Shown here piece after piece: positions 22,715 through 34,374 of a DNA stretch of 64,000 bases. The notes under the pieces were generated by a model that saw only the letters and a list, made by a program, of their open reading frames with translations, did not search any database and had not been told where the DNA came from. Position numbers and translations under genes: made by a program. The DNA is from Cryptomeria japonica (Eukaryota > Streptophyta > Pinopsida > Cupressales > Cupressaceae), in the NCBI RefSeq assembly GCF_030272615.1, contig NC_081409.1, forward strand, positions 526,118,975 through 526,182,974. The letters run 5' to 3'. The first letter of the stretch is position 1. Each line of letters begins with the position of its first letter.

Positions 22715-23703
22715 CTCCCACCGGTTTCACAGGCTACTCAAGAGGAACCTGCTGAAAAAGTTGTTGAACATACCTCTGAACAGGAGAAGGAGAAAGGACA
22801 AAAGGAAGAGAAAATTGAGAAGGAGAAATTTGTTGAACTGGAAAAGGGATTAGTCAAACAACAGAATGATGATGATGATGAATCATTTTTCATAAAAGGG
22901 CCTATAAATGTTGATAATATGAGTGCATCCAAATTACTAGAGTTTGTAAATATGATGCAATCCAGAGCTCAGAAGAAGAGGCTTAAGAAATAGAGAATGG
23001 AAGCTGAAACCATTCAAAATTTTGTAGATATTTTGTCAAACCTTCTACCGAAAACTGCTATAGGGAACTTGTCAACTCCCATTGGCAAGCTTGGCCAGTT
23101 GGTTATTGATGCCTTTGACCAACTTAAGTCCCTTGAGGAAGCAACACATACCTATGCAGAGAAGAGCTACAGGAAGAAGTGAGGAGAATAGATCATGAAG
23201 GATGTTGATACAGGGAGAATTACCCTATCCCTGAATAAAGACCTGTTAAGAAAAGATATTGAAACAAGAGGGAAAATTCTTGTATTTAAATTTAATGTTT
23301 CATTTTTTTATACTGATATAGACTGATCAAGAACTAGAAAAGATATGTAATGCTTACATACCTTTACAGGACTCAATCTTAGCTTTTGGAAAATTTGTGG
23401 ATGATTTGCAAAACCGGTTAGATGTCTATGATTGTGAATAGGCAAAAAGACTCTGATCCCTGAAGGAGTTGAAGAATTTACTCAGACCAAAAGTGGACAT
23501 GTTACAAAGAGCATACAAGAATGCAGAAGCAATTTTGGCTACTCTAGAGAAGTGTACACTTGATTGAATGGAAGAATTCTGTACACAGGTCATGACTACA
23601 ATAGAGATCACTGAAACCTTGCTGGAGACATGGGAAAATGATTTTTCTCAACTGAAGCGTAATTTTAGTGAAATTTTTTTGAGAATTGCAATGAACAATC
23701 CTT
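22715..23703 (+). pseudogene. Large extra ORF, second part: coiled-coil-like C-terminal region
   Basis: Continues the ORF from 17198 with PPVSQATQEEPAEKVVEH. A Glu/Lys-rich run (EQEKEKGQKEEKIEKEKF) and an Asp cluster (DDDDESFF) precede helices around 22910-23180 (ASKLLEFVNMMQSRAQKKR; NFVDILSNLLPKTAIGN) and a further heptad-like stretch about 23330-23700 (DLQNRLDVYDCE; NAEAILATLEKC), ending at AMNNP. Stops lie at about 22993, 23180, 23189, 23438 and 23567, and a frame change falls near 23282-23322. With the first part the ORF spans about 1030 codons, larger than usual for Sirevirus env-like ORFs. Function unknown. Confidence 0.6.
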
Positions 23704-23789
23704 GATTCAGATTTTCAAGTTTTTGTATATGTAAACTTTTGATGCAAATTTTTGCTATATATGTATGTATTTTACTTTTCAATTTGGCA

Positions 23790-23976
23790 TTGTTGTCAAA
23801 AGGGGAGTAGTACATATTAAGGGGGAGCATGTAATATGTATGTGTGTTGTGAAAATTTTGTACATATTAAGGGGGAGCATGTATTGTGATATTTGTGGTA
23901 TATTTTTTTGTAAGCAAACTTAGCTGTATAGTTTGAAAATTTTCTAAGTGTTGTCATCAATGCCAAAGGGGGAGAT
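23790..23976 (+). promoter_or_regulatory. Repeated polypurine tracts before the 23977 LTR
   Basis: AAAAGGGGAG at 23798-23807, TTAAGGGGGAGCATG at 23817-23831 and again at about 23867-23881 (with a repeated GTACATATTAA flank), and AAAGGGGGAGAT at 23965-23976 adjoining the LTR. This identifies the owner of the extra ORF as a Sirevirus-like Copia. Confidence 0.85.
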
Positions 23977-25074
23977 TGTTGGCTTGATGATGATTGTAAT
24001 GAATGATTTCATATGTTGTCATTGATGGAACATGTCCACACACACATATGTTCACATTGTCTACCAGAATTACTTCTAAAGATTACTTGTATTGCAACCG
24101 GTATTGAAAGCTTATGATGGTGTCAAACCGATACATACAAACAAATGGTATATACAGGAATGACCCGACACCAACTGGAAGATCTAGCGGAGATTATCAA
24201 AGAAGCAATGGAGGAAAATCAATTTATAGGTTGACAGAGGTTAACTCTAATCGGTATCGGTGTTGCAACCGATATTCATTGATTGTGTGATGAGTTGTCA
24301 CTGGCCGTGATGAGTTATCCTAACCGACAAATTTTGGCGATAATTTGTGATGAGTTATGTTTCATTGTCCAGATACACTGCACCTAGGAAATTTTGATAT
24401 GATTTCCAAGCCAGCATGAAATCTAAATGTCTATATAATGACATTATGATGAACTATTTGAGAGACATGATATGAGATGATTTGATGTGAAGATAGAAGT
24501 GTAAAGTTGCAGAATATGTTGGTAATGCAATTTTGAGTGCCCAGAAGAGGATCTATTCAAGAAAGTTGTGCTACTTCTAGATCACACCACATGTTGTTTT
24601 CTAATCACTACAATAGTCAAATCCCCTAATCGAGTAAGTTCTAACAAGTTTCATTGTATAAATCCTTTAACAAGGTGATCCATTAGTTTGGATTCATAAT
24701 TCCTCTACCGAGGTTACTCCTAATAGGGTACTACCTTTAATAGGGTATAGCTCCTAATAGAGCTTTGGGATCTTTAATAGGATTCGCTCCTAGCAGAGCA
24801 CTTTTGTAGACCTTAACTGGTCAGTTACCTATTACTGCAGATAGTTAACTTGTGAGTCCCATCTCACCATGGTTTTTCCCAACTGGGTTTTCCACATATA
24901 AACACTTGTGTTATGGTGGATGTTTTACTTATTGTAGATGCTTTTGTATCATTTTGGATTGCATGCACAGTGTTGAGTAAACTTGTTAAGTATATCTATT
25001 GATCAATGTTTAAAGTAGTATTGTTTTTGGTGTCACTGATTCACCCCCCCTCTCAGTGCTTTATAAGTCTATCA
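23977..25074 (+). repeat. 3' LTR of the extra-ORF element
   Basis: Begins TGTTGGCTTGATGATG after the PPT and ends near ...GTCTATCA at 25074. It has a TATA-like CTATATAATG at 24431-24440, ACCGGT/ACCGAT boxes near 24099, 24129 and 24270, the TGGTTTTTCCC box at 24861-24896, and a C-rich stretch at 25042-25052. About 1098 bp. The matching 5' LTR is not in the window; the left side is scrambled. Confidence 0.85.
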
Positions 25075-26000
25075 ATCACACATGGGGCAACTGAGAGAAT
25101 TGTGGAGTTCACACCCAAGTCAGTTTTTATTAGAGACTTGGAGACTAGAGCTATCATTGCGACTGGGGTGGTTGATCATGCATCTCAGTTATACTCCTTT
25201 TTAGATTTTATTGATGAGGATGATTTTACATATGATGATTCTACATATGATGATCACACTTCTTGTTATGATTTGGATTTTGAGGAGAACTTTAGGTACT
25301 TGAACTTGGGGATTCTCACATGTGACCCCATTCTTGAGCCTTGCATTTCATCTCCTCCTATTGATATCACATCACTTATTGCACTTGATGATGTAGATAG
25401 TGTGATAGTTTTGCCTTCTTGTGATTCAGTGTAGCAGGATGTATCTTGTCTTCCAGCTTCAGTTTCATGGGATGACTACTTGATAGACATTGCATGTTTG
25501 TTTATGGGTTCCTACATTGTAGACTTGGGAGACATCATTGATGATATTCATCTTCTCTTTGATGAAGATGATCCGTCTTCGATTGTTGTGAGGGAACACT
25601 CTGACCCTCTTGTTCATTCTCTACATGATCATTCTTTCGAGGTTGACATGATTGTGGATACTTATGTACATTAGTTGGAGGAGGTCTCTTTATTCTTAGA
25701 GGAGACATGTGAATCTTTGGGACATGTTCTCCATTCATCTCCACTAGATCTTGGAGTACCTTTTTCAGCAGTGTGGAGCAGTTTATCACCTCTGGAGGGG
25801 GTATATTTCATCATCAACATGGGGACACTTGAGCCATTTTTAGAGACTTCATTCATCATGAGTTTTTTTCCTACATCTTCCCTTCACGATTGGGGAGACT
25901 TCATGGATACACCTTTGGTTTTGTTTCTTCCTAAGGGGAGGAATGTTGTTCGATGTTCATGGAGTAGTTTGTTCATTCATCTTTGAGCTTATACCATTGG
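25075..26000 (+). pseudogene. Copia D: chimeric frame, GAG-pre-integrase motif plus acidic novel region
   Basis: Opens with ATERIVEFTPKSVFIRDLET and ATGVVDHASQLYSF, which fits the GAG-pre-integrase segment of Copia polyproteins. Instead of the integrase zinc finger and core, the same frame continues into an Asp/Ser/Leu-rich region (DEDDFTYDDSTYDDHT; SSPPIDITSLIAL; DDIHLLFDEDDPSS; LGHVLHSSPLDLGV), ending at about 25985. Only two stops break it (25432-25434 and 25672-25674). No IN, RT or RNase H is present before the PPT and LTR, so this looks like a non-autonomous derivative. Its upstream part was displaced by the LTR ending at 25074. Confidence 0.65.
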
Positions 26001-26333
26001 TGAAAATTCTACATTGAGGGGGGGATACCTAGCTTCTCTTCTCTCATATGGGGGGGACTTTTTACTCACATGGGGTTTTGTTCCTCACACACTTCGATGA
26101 GAGTTCTCTTGTCTAGCTTTCATCTCTCTTTTTGGGGGAGGGTTTTTTCCCATTGGGTTTTTCTCTCTTTCCCCACTTTGTGATAGATTTCTTTGCATTG
26201 GTTTGCATTGGTTTACATGCATTTGCTTTTGTACATGGGTACCTAACATGGCCTTGTAGCTGAGACCCATCTTGCATTGCTTAGTTGCATTTTAGACTTA
26301 AGTGCATTCCCCTAAGTTGCACTTAAGGGGGGG
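26001..26333 (+). other. 3' untranslated part and polypurine tract of Copia D
   Basis: G-rich, T-rich sequence without a gene. It ends in CACTTAAGGGGGGG (about 26320-26333), a polypurine tract directly before the LTR start at 26334. Confidence 0.7.
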
Positions 26334-26796
26334 TGTTGGTGTAATTATTTATTCATGTTGGATATTATTACACTTTACTTAGGTTTACTTAGGATAATGC
26401 ATTTCATAGTAGTTTGGGTATGAGACACTTGGGTGTTTGTGCCACATTGGGATAGTGTGTGTAGGAGATTTTCCACCTTTTATGGTGTGATCTTGTTACT
26501 ACTTTATCATATCCACTTATTGTGGGATGATAATTCCACCTTCGGTGGGTGATCCACCTCATGTGGAATATTATATTGTTTCTCCTACCTACTACACCTA
26601 TTTCCTACCTACCCTTGTTTCTTATTGAGCCAAATGTCATGTTTGTGTGCTCACATATCCATATTTCCTTGCCTATATAAGAAGGCTCATATTCATTGTA
26701 TGTAACAACAACTATTGATCTATTGATCATTTATCTATTGATGAGAATATAGTTTATTCTTGTCCTATATTTTGTCTCTCTATTTTGTATTTTTCA
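26334..26796 (+). repeat. Short LTR of Copia D
   Basis: 463 bp, TGTTGGTGTAATT...TATTTTTCA. It has a good TATA box (CCTATATAAGAAGG, core 26673-26680) about 120 bp before the end. The length is far below the 1-1.5 kb LTRs of the Sirevirus-like elements here, so it is a different Copia lineage. Confidence 0.8.
26673..26680 (+). promoter_or_regulatory. TATA box in the Copia D LTR
   Basis: TATATAAG-type core in a short LTR. The R region would start about 30 bp downstream, near ATTCATTGTATG. Confidence 0.6.
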
Positions 26797-28042
26797 TTGA
26801 GCTCTTGATTTTGGCTAAATCTCACACTTATGATGAAATGGTCACTAAATTCTCGTTCCTTTTATTTAAATTTGACACTTGTCATGTTTTCGATTTTTTT
26901 TAATTTTTGAAATTGTCATCATTTTTCTTATTTATCATCGTATTTGGCGATCATCATTTGGATGACGTTCTTTTGAGATCTTTGGTGGTCATTTTGAATG
27001 TTTGTATTAGATGGCCCAGGCTATGTGTTAAGTGTTATATCTGTCACGTTCACTTGAACCTCTGATAGCATGTTTAGGGGGAACACCGCAAAGAGTGATT
27101 CTAGGCATAATGAGGTAACTAAATAAGTAATGAGATTAGTTAAGGAAATAAATGTATTTTCTTTGGTGAAATTGGGTGTTAAGCTTTAGATAAATATTAA
27201 TGATTTGTAGACTTGTTGTTTTTGTTGAGTGTTTGAAAAGCCCACATGGATTCTAATTGAATTAAGTAGACCTTAGATGGTTGGATGTAGGTAATCATAT
27301 TCGTTTCTTCTTTCGTGTGAGGTTGTATCTTGCTTCAAAGGTGATGTTTTGGTGTTGTTATTTATATGATTTTGCACCATGAACCTTTATTCATTTAATG
27401 TGTATGCATTGAGTACCTTAGAGGTAGTGTGAAATACTAGTTATGAATAAATTTTAGAGAGTTTAATTTGAGAGTATGTTGTGCTTAACCTGATAATGCA
27501 AGAAGTGTGTATAATTAGGATGTTGCAGTAGACATGTAAATATCATTTATTATGATGCTTATTGATGTAAAATAAATGTTTCCATGTTTGGATAGACTAA
27601 GTTATGATGCTTTGTACAATACGATGTGTATACTTTTGGATAAGGATTTCTGCAGAAGATCTTTTTCTTGTATGAATGTATGTTGGAATAGTGGTTCCTA
27701 GAGGTTGAATAAGGTGTTAGTATGTTTAACCTAGGTAATTAAACATGATGCATCTTGTTGTAACACTTTTAACGAATTGATTTCTGTAATTGAGGAATGT
27801 AAAAAGGAAGATTGTTCAATTTTAACTAATTGGTTTAGAAAAGGCAGGAAATGTTTATGTTAAATTAGATGACTTGGATGTTGATTTCTATACATTAGTA
27901 TATTGATTTTGTGGATTGCATTATCCTTAAGTTAATTTATTATTTTGGGTTATTATATGTGAGTGCGATGACTTAGGTGTCCTTGTTTTTTCATCCTAGC
28001 CTTATGACTTCTAGGAGTAAGTCGGACCCTTGTGGGGGAGAA
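26797..28042. other. Unassigned AT-rich stretch, ending in a PPT-like tract
   Basis: No ORF above background on either strand. The last bases, CCTTGTGGGGGAGAA (about 28028-28042), are purine-rich and directly precede an LTR start, so the end of this stretch may be the 3' untranslated part of a Gypsy element whose coding region is lost. Confidence 0.4.
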
Positions 28043-29799
28043 TGTAGTACCCCTACCCTGTTCAGACCCTTTTTGACCTTGCTGACCAAGGTTGACATTT
28101 TAGTAACTTATGTGGATGATTGATTTATTGTGATTGTGATGTGTTGTTCTGGTATGATGTTTCAAAGTGCGATTTGATGAATTTGATTATGCATTATTGA
28201 TTATTGATGAGTAGTTGTAAACTTTGCTTCTGCATTGTATTTTATAAGTGATGAAATGTTATGTTTATTTATGTGTTACTAACGATGGACTGACACATTT
28301 TCTTCAAGTGCGAGTTGCTTTATGTATATGTCATCATGTTGTGTGAAAGTGTATGGGGTGCGAGGAGATGATTTTCCATCACTCATTTCGGTGAGACACG
28401 GAACACCATGATTCTTCTTCACCAGTGTGTTTACCGTGTTTGTGTATATATATGTATGCATGGTTTAGTGATGCAAGAAATTTGCATGTACAAGGTACTG
28501 AATCCACCTGGCTCCATAGGTCTGAGCGTACCTAATTAACCTAAGGTAAGTGGAGGAGGTAGTTCTAAGGCCCTAATGTGTAACCCTAGCCTTGCTCGTT
28601 GTGAGCATCATCATTCTTTTGTATACCCTGTTGGTTCGCCAAGTAGGGCACTTTTTCGACATCGGTATGTGGGTCGTGTCCTTATCTTGTTTAAGTTGAG
28701 TTTTGCATGTTATCTTCTTGAGTAGTTAATGAGTAATTAATGTGTGTTGTGTTTTTTAAATGGAACTAAGGATAAAATAAATAAAGATCATTTTTGTGGT
28801 TAATTGGATAACTGATTATTCTTAATTGTCTAGTTAGAGTGAATGTTGAATTATTAGTGAATATTAAATTATGTTTTGAGTAATTGTTGTTAAAAAATAA
28901 AAGAGGAAGGAAGTTCATTTTAAGTTATTAGTTATTAAATTATTTATTTATTTATTTCAATAAAAGTGGATTATTCCACTAAACTTTTTTATTTTTTACA
29001 CAGGATTCAAAGAGCATACCGGAGGAAAAAATCCTGGGAAGAAAACTATTAAATTATTTATTGACTTTTGTGTTGAAAATAAAATAAAAGAATAATAGAA
29101 ATTTGTTTATATATGTCATGTTAATGTTTTGAATTAAATAAGATTTCCATTTTTTATTAAAAAGTGAATTTTTGCCCTAAATAAGATTTTGGAGAAAAGG
29201 GCTTTATAATTGGGAAATTTTTTCTAAAAGAGGATTCTTCTCTTGCTGGGGAAAATTTCTCCTCTTTTCTAGCTATGGGGGTTTGGTGTGAACCCTGGTG
29301 TTTTGGGAGGATTGGGGATGACTCTTCTCAAATTTTCCTCTAGGAAAGCTCTGCAGGTGGGCTGCCTGAATTTCTTTGCTTGTTCTTCTATTTTTAAATT
29401 GTCTGTGATTGTGCAATTATTTGTTCCTTTCTGTTGGGGCAAAATTGGTTTTTGGGTTATGAGATTTCCCCAATTTTCTGGTTGGGAAGGAAAGAATTGG
29501 AAAGTTTAGTATTTAAACCTTTGTTTCAGACTGCATATGTTTACCCTTTTGTTGGGTTGCAAAAAAATTCATACCCAGTTTTATTTATTCTGCTGCTAGA
29601 AAACTCTATTCTAGAATTTTCATTTGGGAAATTTTGTTTTAAATTTTTTTATTAAATTGATTATATTAAGAAAAAGAGAAACATCTTGTACTGTATGTGT
29701 ATGTATATCTCTGAGAACAAATATTTTTTTAAAAATAAATTAATTTATAAAGAAAATTAAAAAAAAGATGTGGGTAGGGGCTGTGCACCCCAAACCCCA

Positions 29800-29940
29800 C
29801 GACGTGGGGAGAAGGCACCACATTGTGGTGCCTCTCGACCCACTGTGGTCGGGACAGGCACCACGATGTGGTGCCTCCTCACCACAATCGTGGTGGTGGG
29901 GGGGAGAACCCCACACGACCACGCAATGGTTGGGGGGGGA
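29800..29940. repeat. GC-rich cluster of overlapping inverted repeats
   Basis: Three near-perfect short palindromes follow one another: GGCACCACATTGTGGTGCC at about 29814-29832, GGCACCACGATGTGGTGCC at about 29855-29873, and CACCACAATCGTGGTGGTG at about 29880-29898, with CCGACCACAGTGG-type half-sites between. This GC-rich island sits within very AT-rich LTR sequence. Confidence 0.75.
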
Positions 29941-30061
29941 TTAAACCCTCCTCCCCAAACCATGGTAAATGTTGTATCCCAAAACAACACACAATCAATG
30001 TTACTTTGGTTTATTTTATTTGCCATTTAAAAAAAATGGATTCTATGGGAATTAAATATGT

Positions 30062-30063
<2 letters not shown>

Positions 30064-30105
<42 letters not shown>
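30064..30105. repeat. (TG)n microsatellite, about 21 units
   Basis: Uninterrupted TG dinucleotides inside the Gypsy-type LTR. Confidence 0.97.
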
Positions 30106-30107
<2 letters not shown>

Positions 30108-31900
30108 TTTATAATTTATTTTAAATTAAAAGAGGTGTAGTGTTATTGGATTTTTTTAAATAATCTTCGGATTTCCAAATTTAATAGATAAATGTATAGA
30201 TATACATATAATTTGTATTTTGAAATCAGTAGTATGGAATTAAATGTCAAAGTTTGAATTGATGTAATTGTAATTTATTTTGTGAAAATAAAGTTTATAT
30301 TGTTAGCCATCAATTACGTTTAGTCGATATGACTTTTAATTGAAAAGATTTATTTTGATTTAAATAATGATTTTAGTTCTCCAATGTATTTAATGGTTAT
30401 TTTCATTATTAGAAATTTTCAATGCAAATGAGATTTTTGGTTATAGCCAAATTGGCTTAAATTGGAAAAGAGTTATATTTGTTTAAATGGTGGCTTAGTT
30501 AGCTTTTGAGTTGTTGCGATTTATTTTAAGAGTGTATGGTTTTAAATCAAGTATTGAGCAAGTTCAGTTGGGTGTATGTTCACTTGGACCATCTTTATGC
30601 GTTATTCCCTATTGTGATGTTCTTATCATAAAAGAGTCAGTTTTTGAAAGAGCTACAACTAGATAACATTTTCTTTTAATTATAATTTGAGTAATTGTTA
30701 TGATTCCTTAACATGGATGACTTAGAGTGCAAGTGTTTCATGTTGAGTAAGTACTTTGATTGGTGAATTTTTGGTGTTGATTTGATAAATTCATTCTCGT
30801 ATCATGATGACATGTTGTTGAATGTAAGTTTATTGTGCCAGTTGATTTGGTTAAGTTTTGATTGTGGTTGTACTTGCTTTAGTTTGGTTGTGGTCTTGTT
30901 TTGTGAATAGACCAGTTGTTCGTTTCACACCTCCAGTGGTTTAACCTTGGTAGAAGGTTTGTTTAATCAAGTTGTTCTTCAATTTTTCCTTTTGAAATCC
31001 TTGTGTTAGTTGGCTTTTGTGATTTGCCTTGGGGTTCTTTGGAGGTTGTGTAGTGTCATAAGGAAGAGTGGCTTTAGAGTGGGGGTCACACCCAAAGAGG
31101 TTAGCAGGATAACCCATCGAAAGTCTATTTAAATAAGTGATAACTAAATTAATTAACTACATTGGGTTTCAAACATTAGTCAAGATTAATTATGCCCCAC
31201 TCATGGTTGAGTGCTAGTACAGTCTTAGGATGCAGTGGGAAGGTCTGGAATGGCAAACCAACTACCTTGTCTTCATGAAAGGTTTGTTGGGTCCGCATGA
31301 GTCATGGATGGGGTTCGGGGGTTCAGGGGAGGCTACCAGGATAACCCAAGATGGGGGCCAGGCCCTATGGAGGCCTGCTAGGATAACCCATACCAGCTAC
31401 GTGATGACACTCTTCCCTTATGTTCACTAGTGTGTAGTCATGTGTTGGCTTTTCTTGGAGCACTCTTGTGAGATTCATATTTGTATGCTTTGTCTTGTGT
31501 GAGTACCTGATGTACATGTGAGATCTTGTGATGCTTTGTTGTGGCTTGCTTGAGGGCCTTATTACTATCTCCTAGCATGAAGGGGTGGCTCCTTTTTGGG
31601 CCACATGGTCGGGTGGTAGTGCCAGTTTCCATTGTGTATTTTGTTCGTGCCTTCTTGCAATGGATTAGCTTCGCTGGTGCTCCAGATGTTTCTCTTGGAT
31701 TCATTTCATACTGTTGTACTGGTTATATCCTCTTTGTTTCCTTGGACCATATATGTATATCTTGGACCCTTATGTGATCGGCTGTATCATTTGTTATATG
31801 TATGCCTTCATGGCAGTTGTAATCTGATGTAATCATTGTGTATTGTTATGAGACTACTTGTAATAAGTGCAATTGTAATACTGTTATCCTTGCAGCGTAA

Positions 31901-32230
31901 AGAAATATATTATGATGTGAGTTAGATGTTAGGAAATTTTATCTTTAATTAAATCATTGATGTAATGTAACAAAATGTGTTAATATGAATGAAGCATAGT
32001 AATGTTATTGTTATCATGTGCAATGTATAAACAATCATTGAATTGTATAATTAATTTCTTATTGGTTAAATGCATATCTTAAATGGATTAATTGACCTTA
32101 AAGAAAGATTATTTTAATTAAGTAATTCACACTGGGAAACCCTTTAGGAGTTTAAAGTTAAATCTTCTACATGGGCAACTTCAATTGCAATGTTTCTCTT
32201 TTACGTTTTGTGTTCTAATTTTAAAAAAAA
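31901..32230. other. Unassigned AT-rich stretch
   Basis: No ORF or recognisable element terminus. It may hold the end of the long LTR and the start of the unit containing the next pseudogene. Confidence 0.3.
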
Positions 32231-33995
32231 TTGCACTCTTTTCGAGTGTTTGTTGTTGTTTCCTTTAGGGTTTCTTGGCGGGGCATTATAGAGCAACTAT
32301 TTCTTTCAAGTGCATGCATTTCTAGTCTTTGCAATTTATGTGGGAACTATTCATTGATAGGTGAATGTTTGCATGAACATGTTTCAATTGAGTTTGGACA
32401 AAAAATGGTTGATGTTAGGAGATTTAAAAATATAGAATACCCTTTAAAGGATGAAAAGATGGAGAAACATTTAGATCTGATTACAAAACATAATATTGTG
32501 AATGCATTTATCAATGAGTTTAAGAGTCATATTGTTCCAAAATATGTGAAACACTCCCAACATGCTCGATGGTTTGATGGACAATTTCACATATGCAAGA
32601 ACACATTTCCAGTTAAAACAATAGTATCAGTTGTGGATTTTGCAGAAAACTACACACTAAAACCACAAGAGAAAACTCAATCATAGTACTATAATTTAGT
32701 GCAAGTGGCAATTTTTGTGCATATTATATATAGACATGCCCATGATAGTACAAAAGATAACGTAAAATTTTTGAGGGAGTATCATTTCTATGTTAGTGAT
32801 AATCAATTACACTCATTAGAGTTTGTTCAGCATTGCTTCTAGGTCTTTTATGACAATTTTAAGGAAAGAGAAATTCAAATGACATAACATATGATATGGT
32901 CAGATAACTACACATGACAATTAAAAAATGCAAGAATTTTTTATTGGCTAAGAAAAGCTCACAAGGAAACCAGTGTACAACATATATGGAGTATTTTTTA
33001 AGTAGGACATGGTAAAGGAGAACACGATGGAGTTGGTGCCTGTGTAAAAAGAGTTCTTGCTAGAGAACAACTGGAATTTGAGGATGCAGTGAAATTCAGA
33101 GATACTTGTGCAGTTGTGGATTGGTGCAATTCCAAGTTGTCTACAAGATCAACTGAGAACTCCATAATTCGACGTTTCTTTTGGTTGGTTGAGGAAGACA
33201 ATATTCTTATTCGACATGATTGTGATACCATCAGTGGATCAGCTAAATGGAATTCATTTTAAGAGTTCTAATTCAAACACATGGACTATATTCACAAGGG
33301 AGCTTGCTTGTTTTTGTCAGTTTTGTGTTTCTGGTGATTGGGAATTTTGTGAGAATAAAGAATGGGTCAAAGAATGTCAAAAAAGATCATTGATACCCAC
33401 ATATACAAATGATCCACATGAAAGAACAAATGAAGATATGGATCACATGTTTGCATCAAATAACTATGATCGCATTTCAGATCTTATACAAGAAGGTAAA
33501 ATTCAATTTGAAATTTGTTTTGGTTTATTAAACAGTACATATACAAAATCTTACAATGTATATTTTTGTTTTTATATCTCACTAAATATTAAAATGAAAT
33601 TAGTTTGCAGGACATGTCTATGTTTTTATTGCACCAGAGGACAATGAAGAGGGAACAAAGTATTGGTTGGCTCGATTTGTATAGACAAAACATAAGTTAA
33701 CCACTCCTCGAGTAGATGATGATGGTTATGACTATCCAACAGGATCTGTGGTTGTTGTTGGCACCTGGCTATGCAAATATCTAACAAGAAAGAATGTATT
33801 ATCTGCATTTGAAGATTATGAATCAGAGAAGAAGATTATACACTACTCGCATTTGGTAGTGGAAACTATTATAAAATTGGATAGATATCGTGGAAGACCT
33901 GCTAATAAACAATTATGGACTCTCTCTATGGAATAACACGAGACAATTATAGATGCATTGCAAAAGAGAGAGGATGTAGATAATATAACAGAATG
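32231..33995 (+). pseudogene. Uncharacterised plant transposase-like multicopy protein, degenerate, one intron
   Basis: Reads in one frame from about 32231 to 33260 despite stops at 32684, 32840, 32883, 32915, 32998 and 33260, then continues in another frame. Landmarks: HARWFDGQFHICKNTFPVKT (about 32567-32626), VVDFAENYTLKPQEKTQS, EYHFYVSDNQLHSLEFVQHC, WSDNYT and GHGKGEHDGVGACVKRVL (about 33007-33060), then a Cys-containing part (ELACFCQFCVSGDWEFCENK). A GT-AG intron at 33496-33610 joins QEG and HVYVFIAPEDN in frame. The C-terminal part ends near REDVDNITE. From memory of plant proteomes this is an uncharacterised multicopy family; spaced acidic residues suggest a transposase but this is unproven. 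The intron shows it is not a processed copy. Confidence 0.6.
33496..33610 (+). other. Intron in the transposase-like pseudogene
   Basis: Donor GAAG|GTAAAA and acceptor TTTGCAG|GACATG, 115 bp, T-rich. Removing it restores an open reading frame across the junction (Q-E-G-H-V-Y-V-F). Confidence 0.75.
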
Positions 33996-34374
33996 AATAA
34001 ATACAAGTTATAATTTCCTTTAATACATCTCCCTTTTAAAAGTTCTGATGTATACTTATGTTGCATTTTAAATCATGCATCCTAATTATAAAATCTAATC
34101 AAATAATTTTGTTTCAGGTCTCCCACAAGTAGAAGGCATGAGTGACTACCACTGTTTGTGCATACTTTATGTTGCATTTTGAATAATTACAAGTAAGTTA
34201 TAGTTTTGTACCCTTAACATGTCTCCCTTTTAAAATTAGTGATGTATGCTTTATGTTACATTTTAAATCATGCATCCTAATTATAAAAGCTAATCATATA
34301 TACTTTTTTTTCAGGTCTCTCATGGGTAGAAGGCATCTGTGACTACTGTTTGTGCATACTTTATGTTGCATTTT
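33996..34374. repeat. Tandem duplication, period about 186 bp
   Basis: Two copies of a unit containing TACAAGT, ACATCTCCCTTTTAAAA, AATCATGCATCCTAATTATA, a TTTCAGGTCTC acceptor-like site and AGAAGGCAT. Starts align at 34002 and 34188. It lies just downstream of the pseudogene and may duplicate a 3' exon or UTR. Confidence 0.85.

Larger units (their letters stand above)
28043..31900 (+). mobile_element. Long Gypsy-type LTR, related to the 19309 insert
   Basis: Begins TGTAGTACCCCTACCCTG and shares its first 70 bp pattern with the solo-LTR-like insert at 19309. No coding domain is seen through to about 31.9 kb, and open frames such as 29288-29655 are T-rich without domain features. The right end is uncertain because no CA terminus with flanking PBS is recognisable. 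It contains the inverted-repeat cluster at 29800-29940 and a TG microsatellite. Confidence 0.45.

Noticed and set aside
23282-23321. A 40-bp GT...AG segment whose removal restores frame in the extra ORF
   Set aside because: Shorter than plant introns normally allow; an indel in decayed sequence explains the frame change as well.
29288-29655. Two 73-codon frames in the Gypsy-type LTR
   Set aside because: T-rich sequence with aromatic bias, overlapping frames, no domain.
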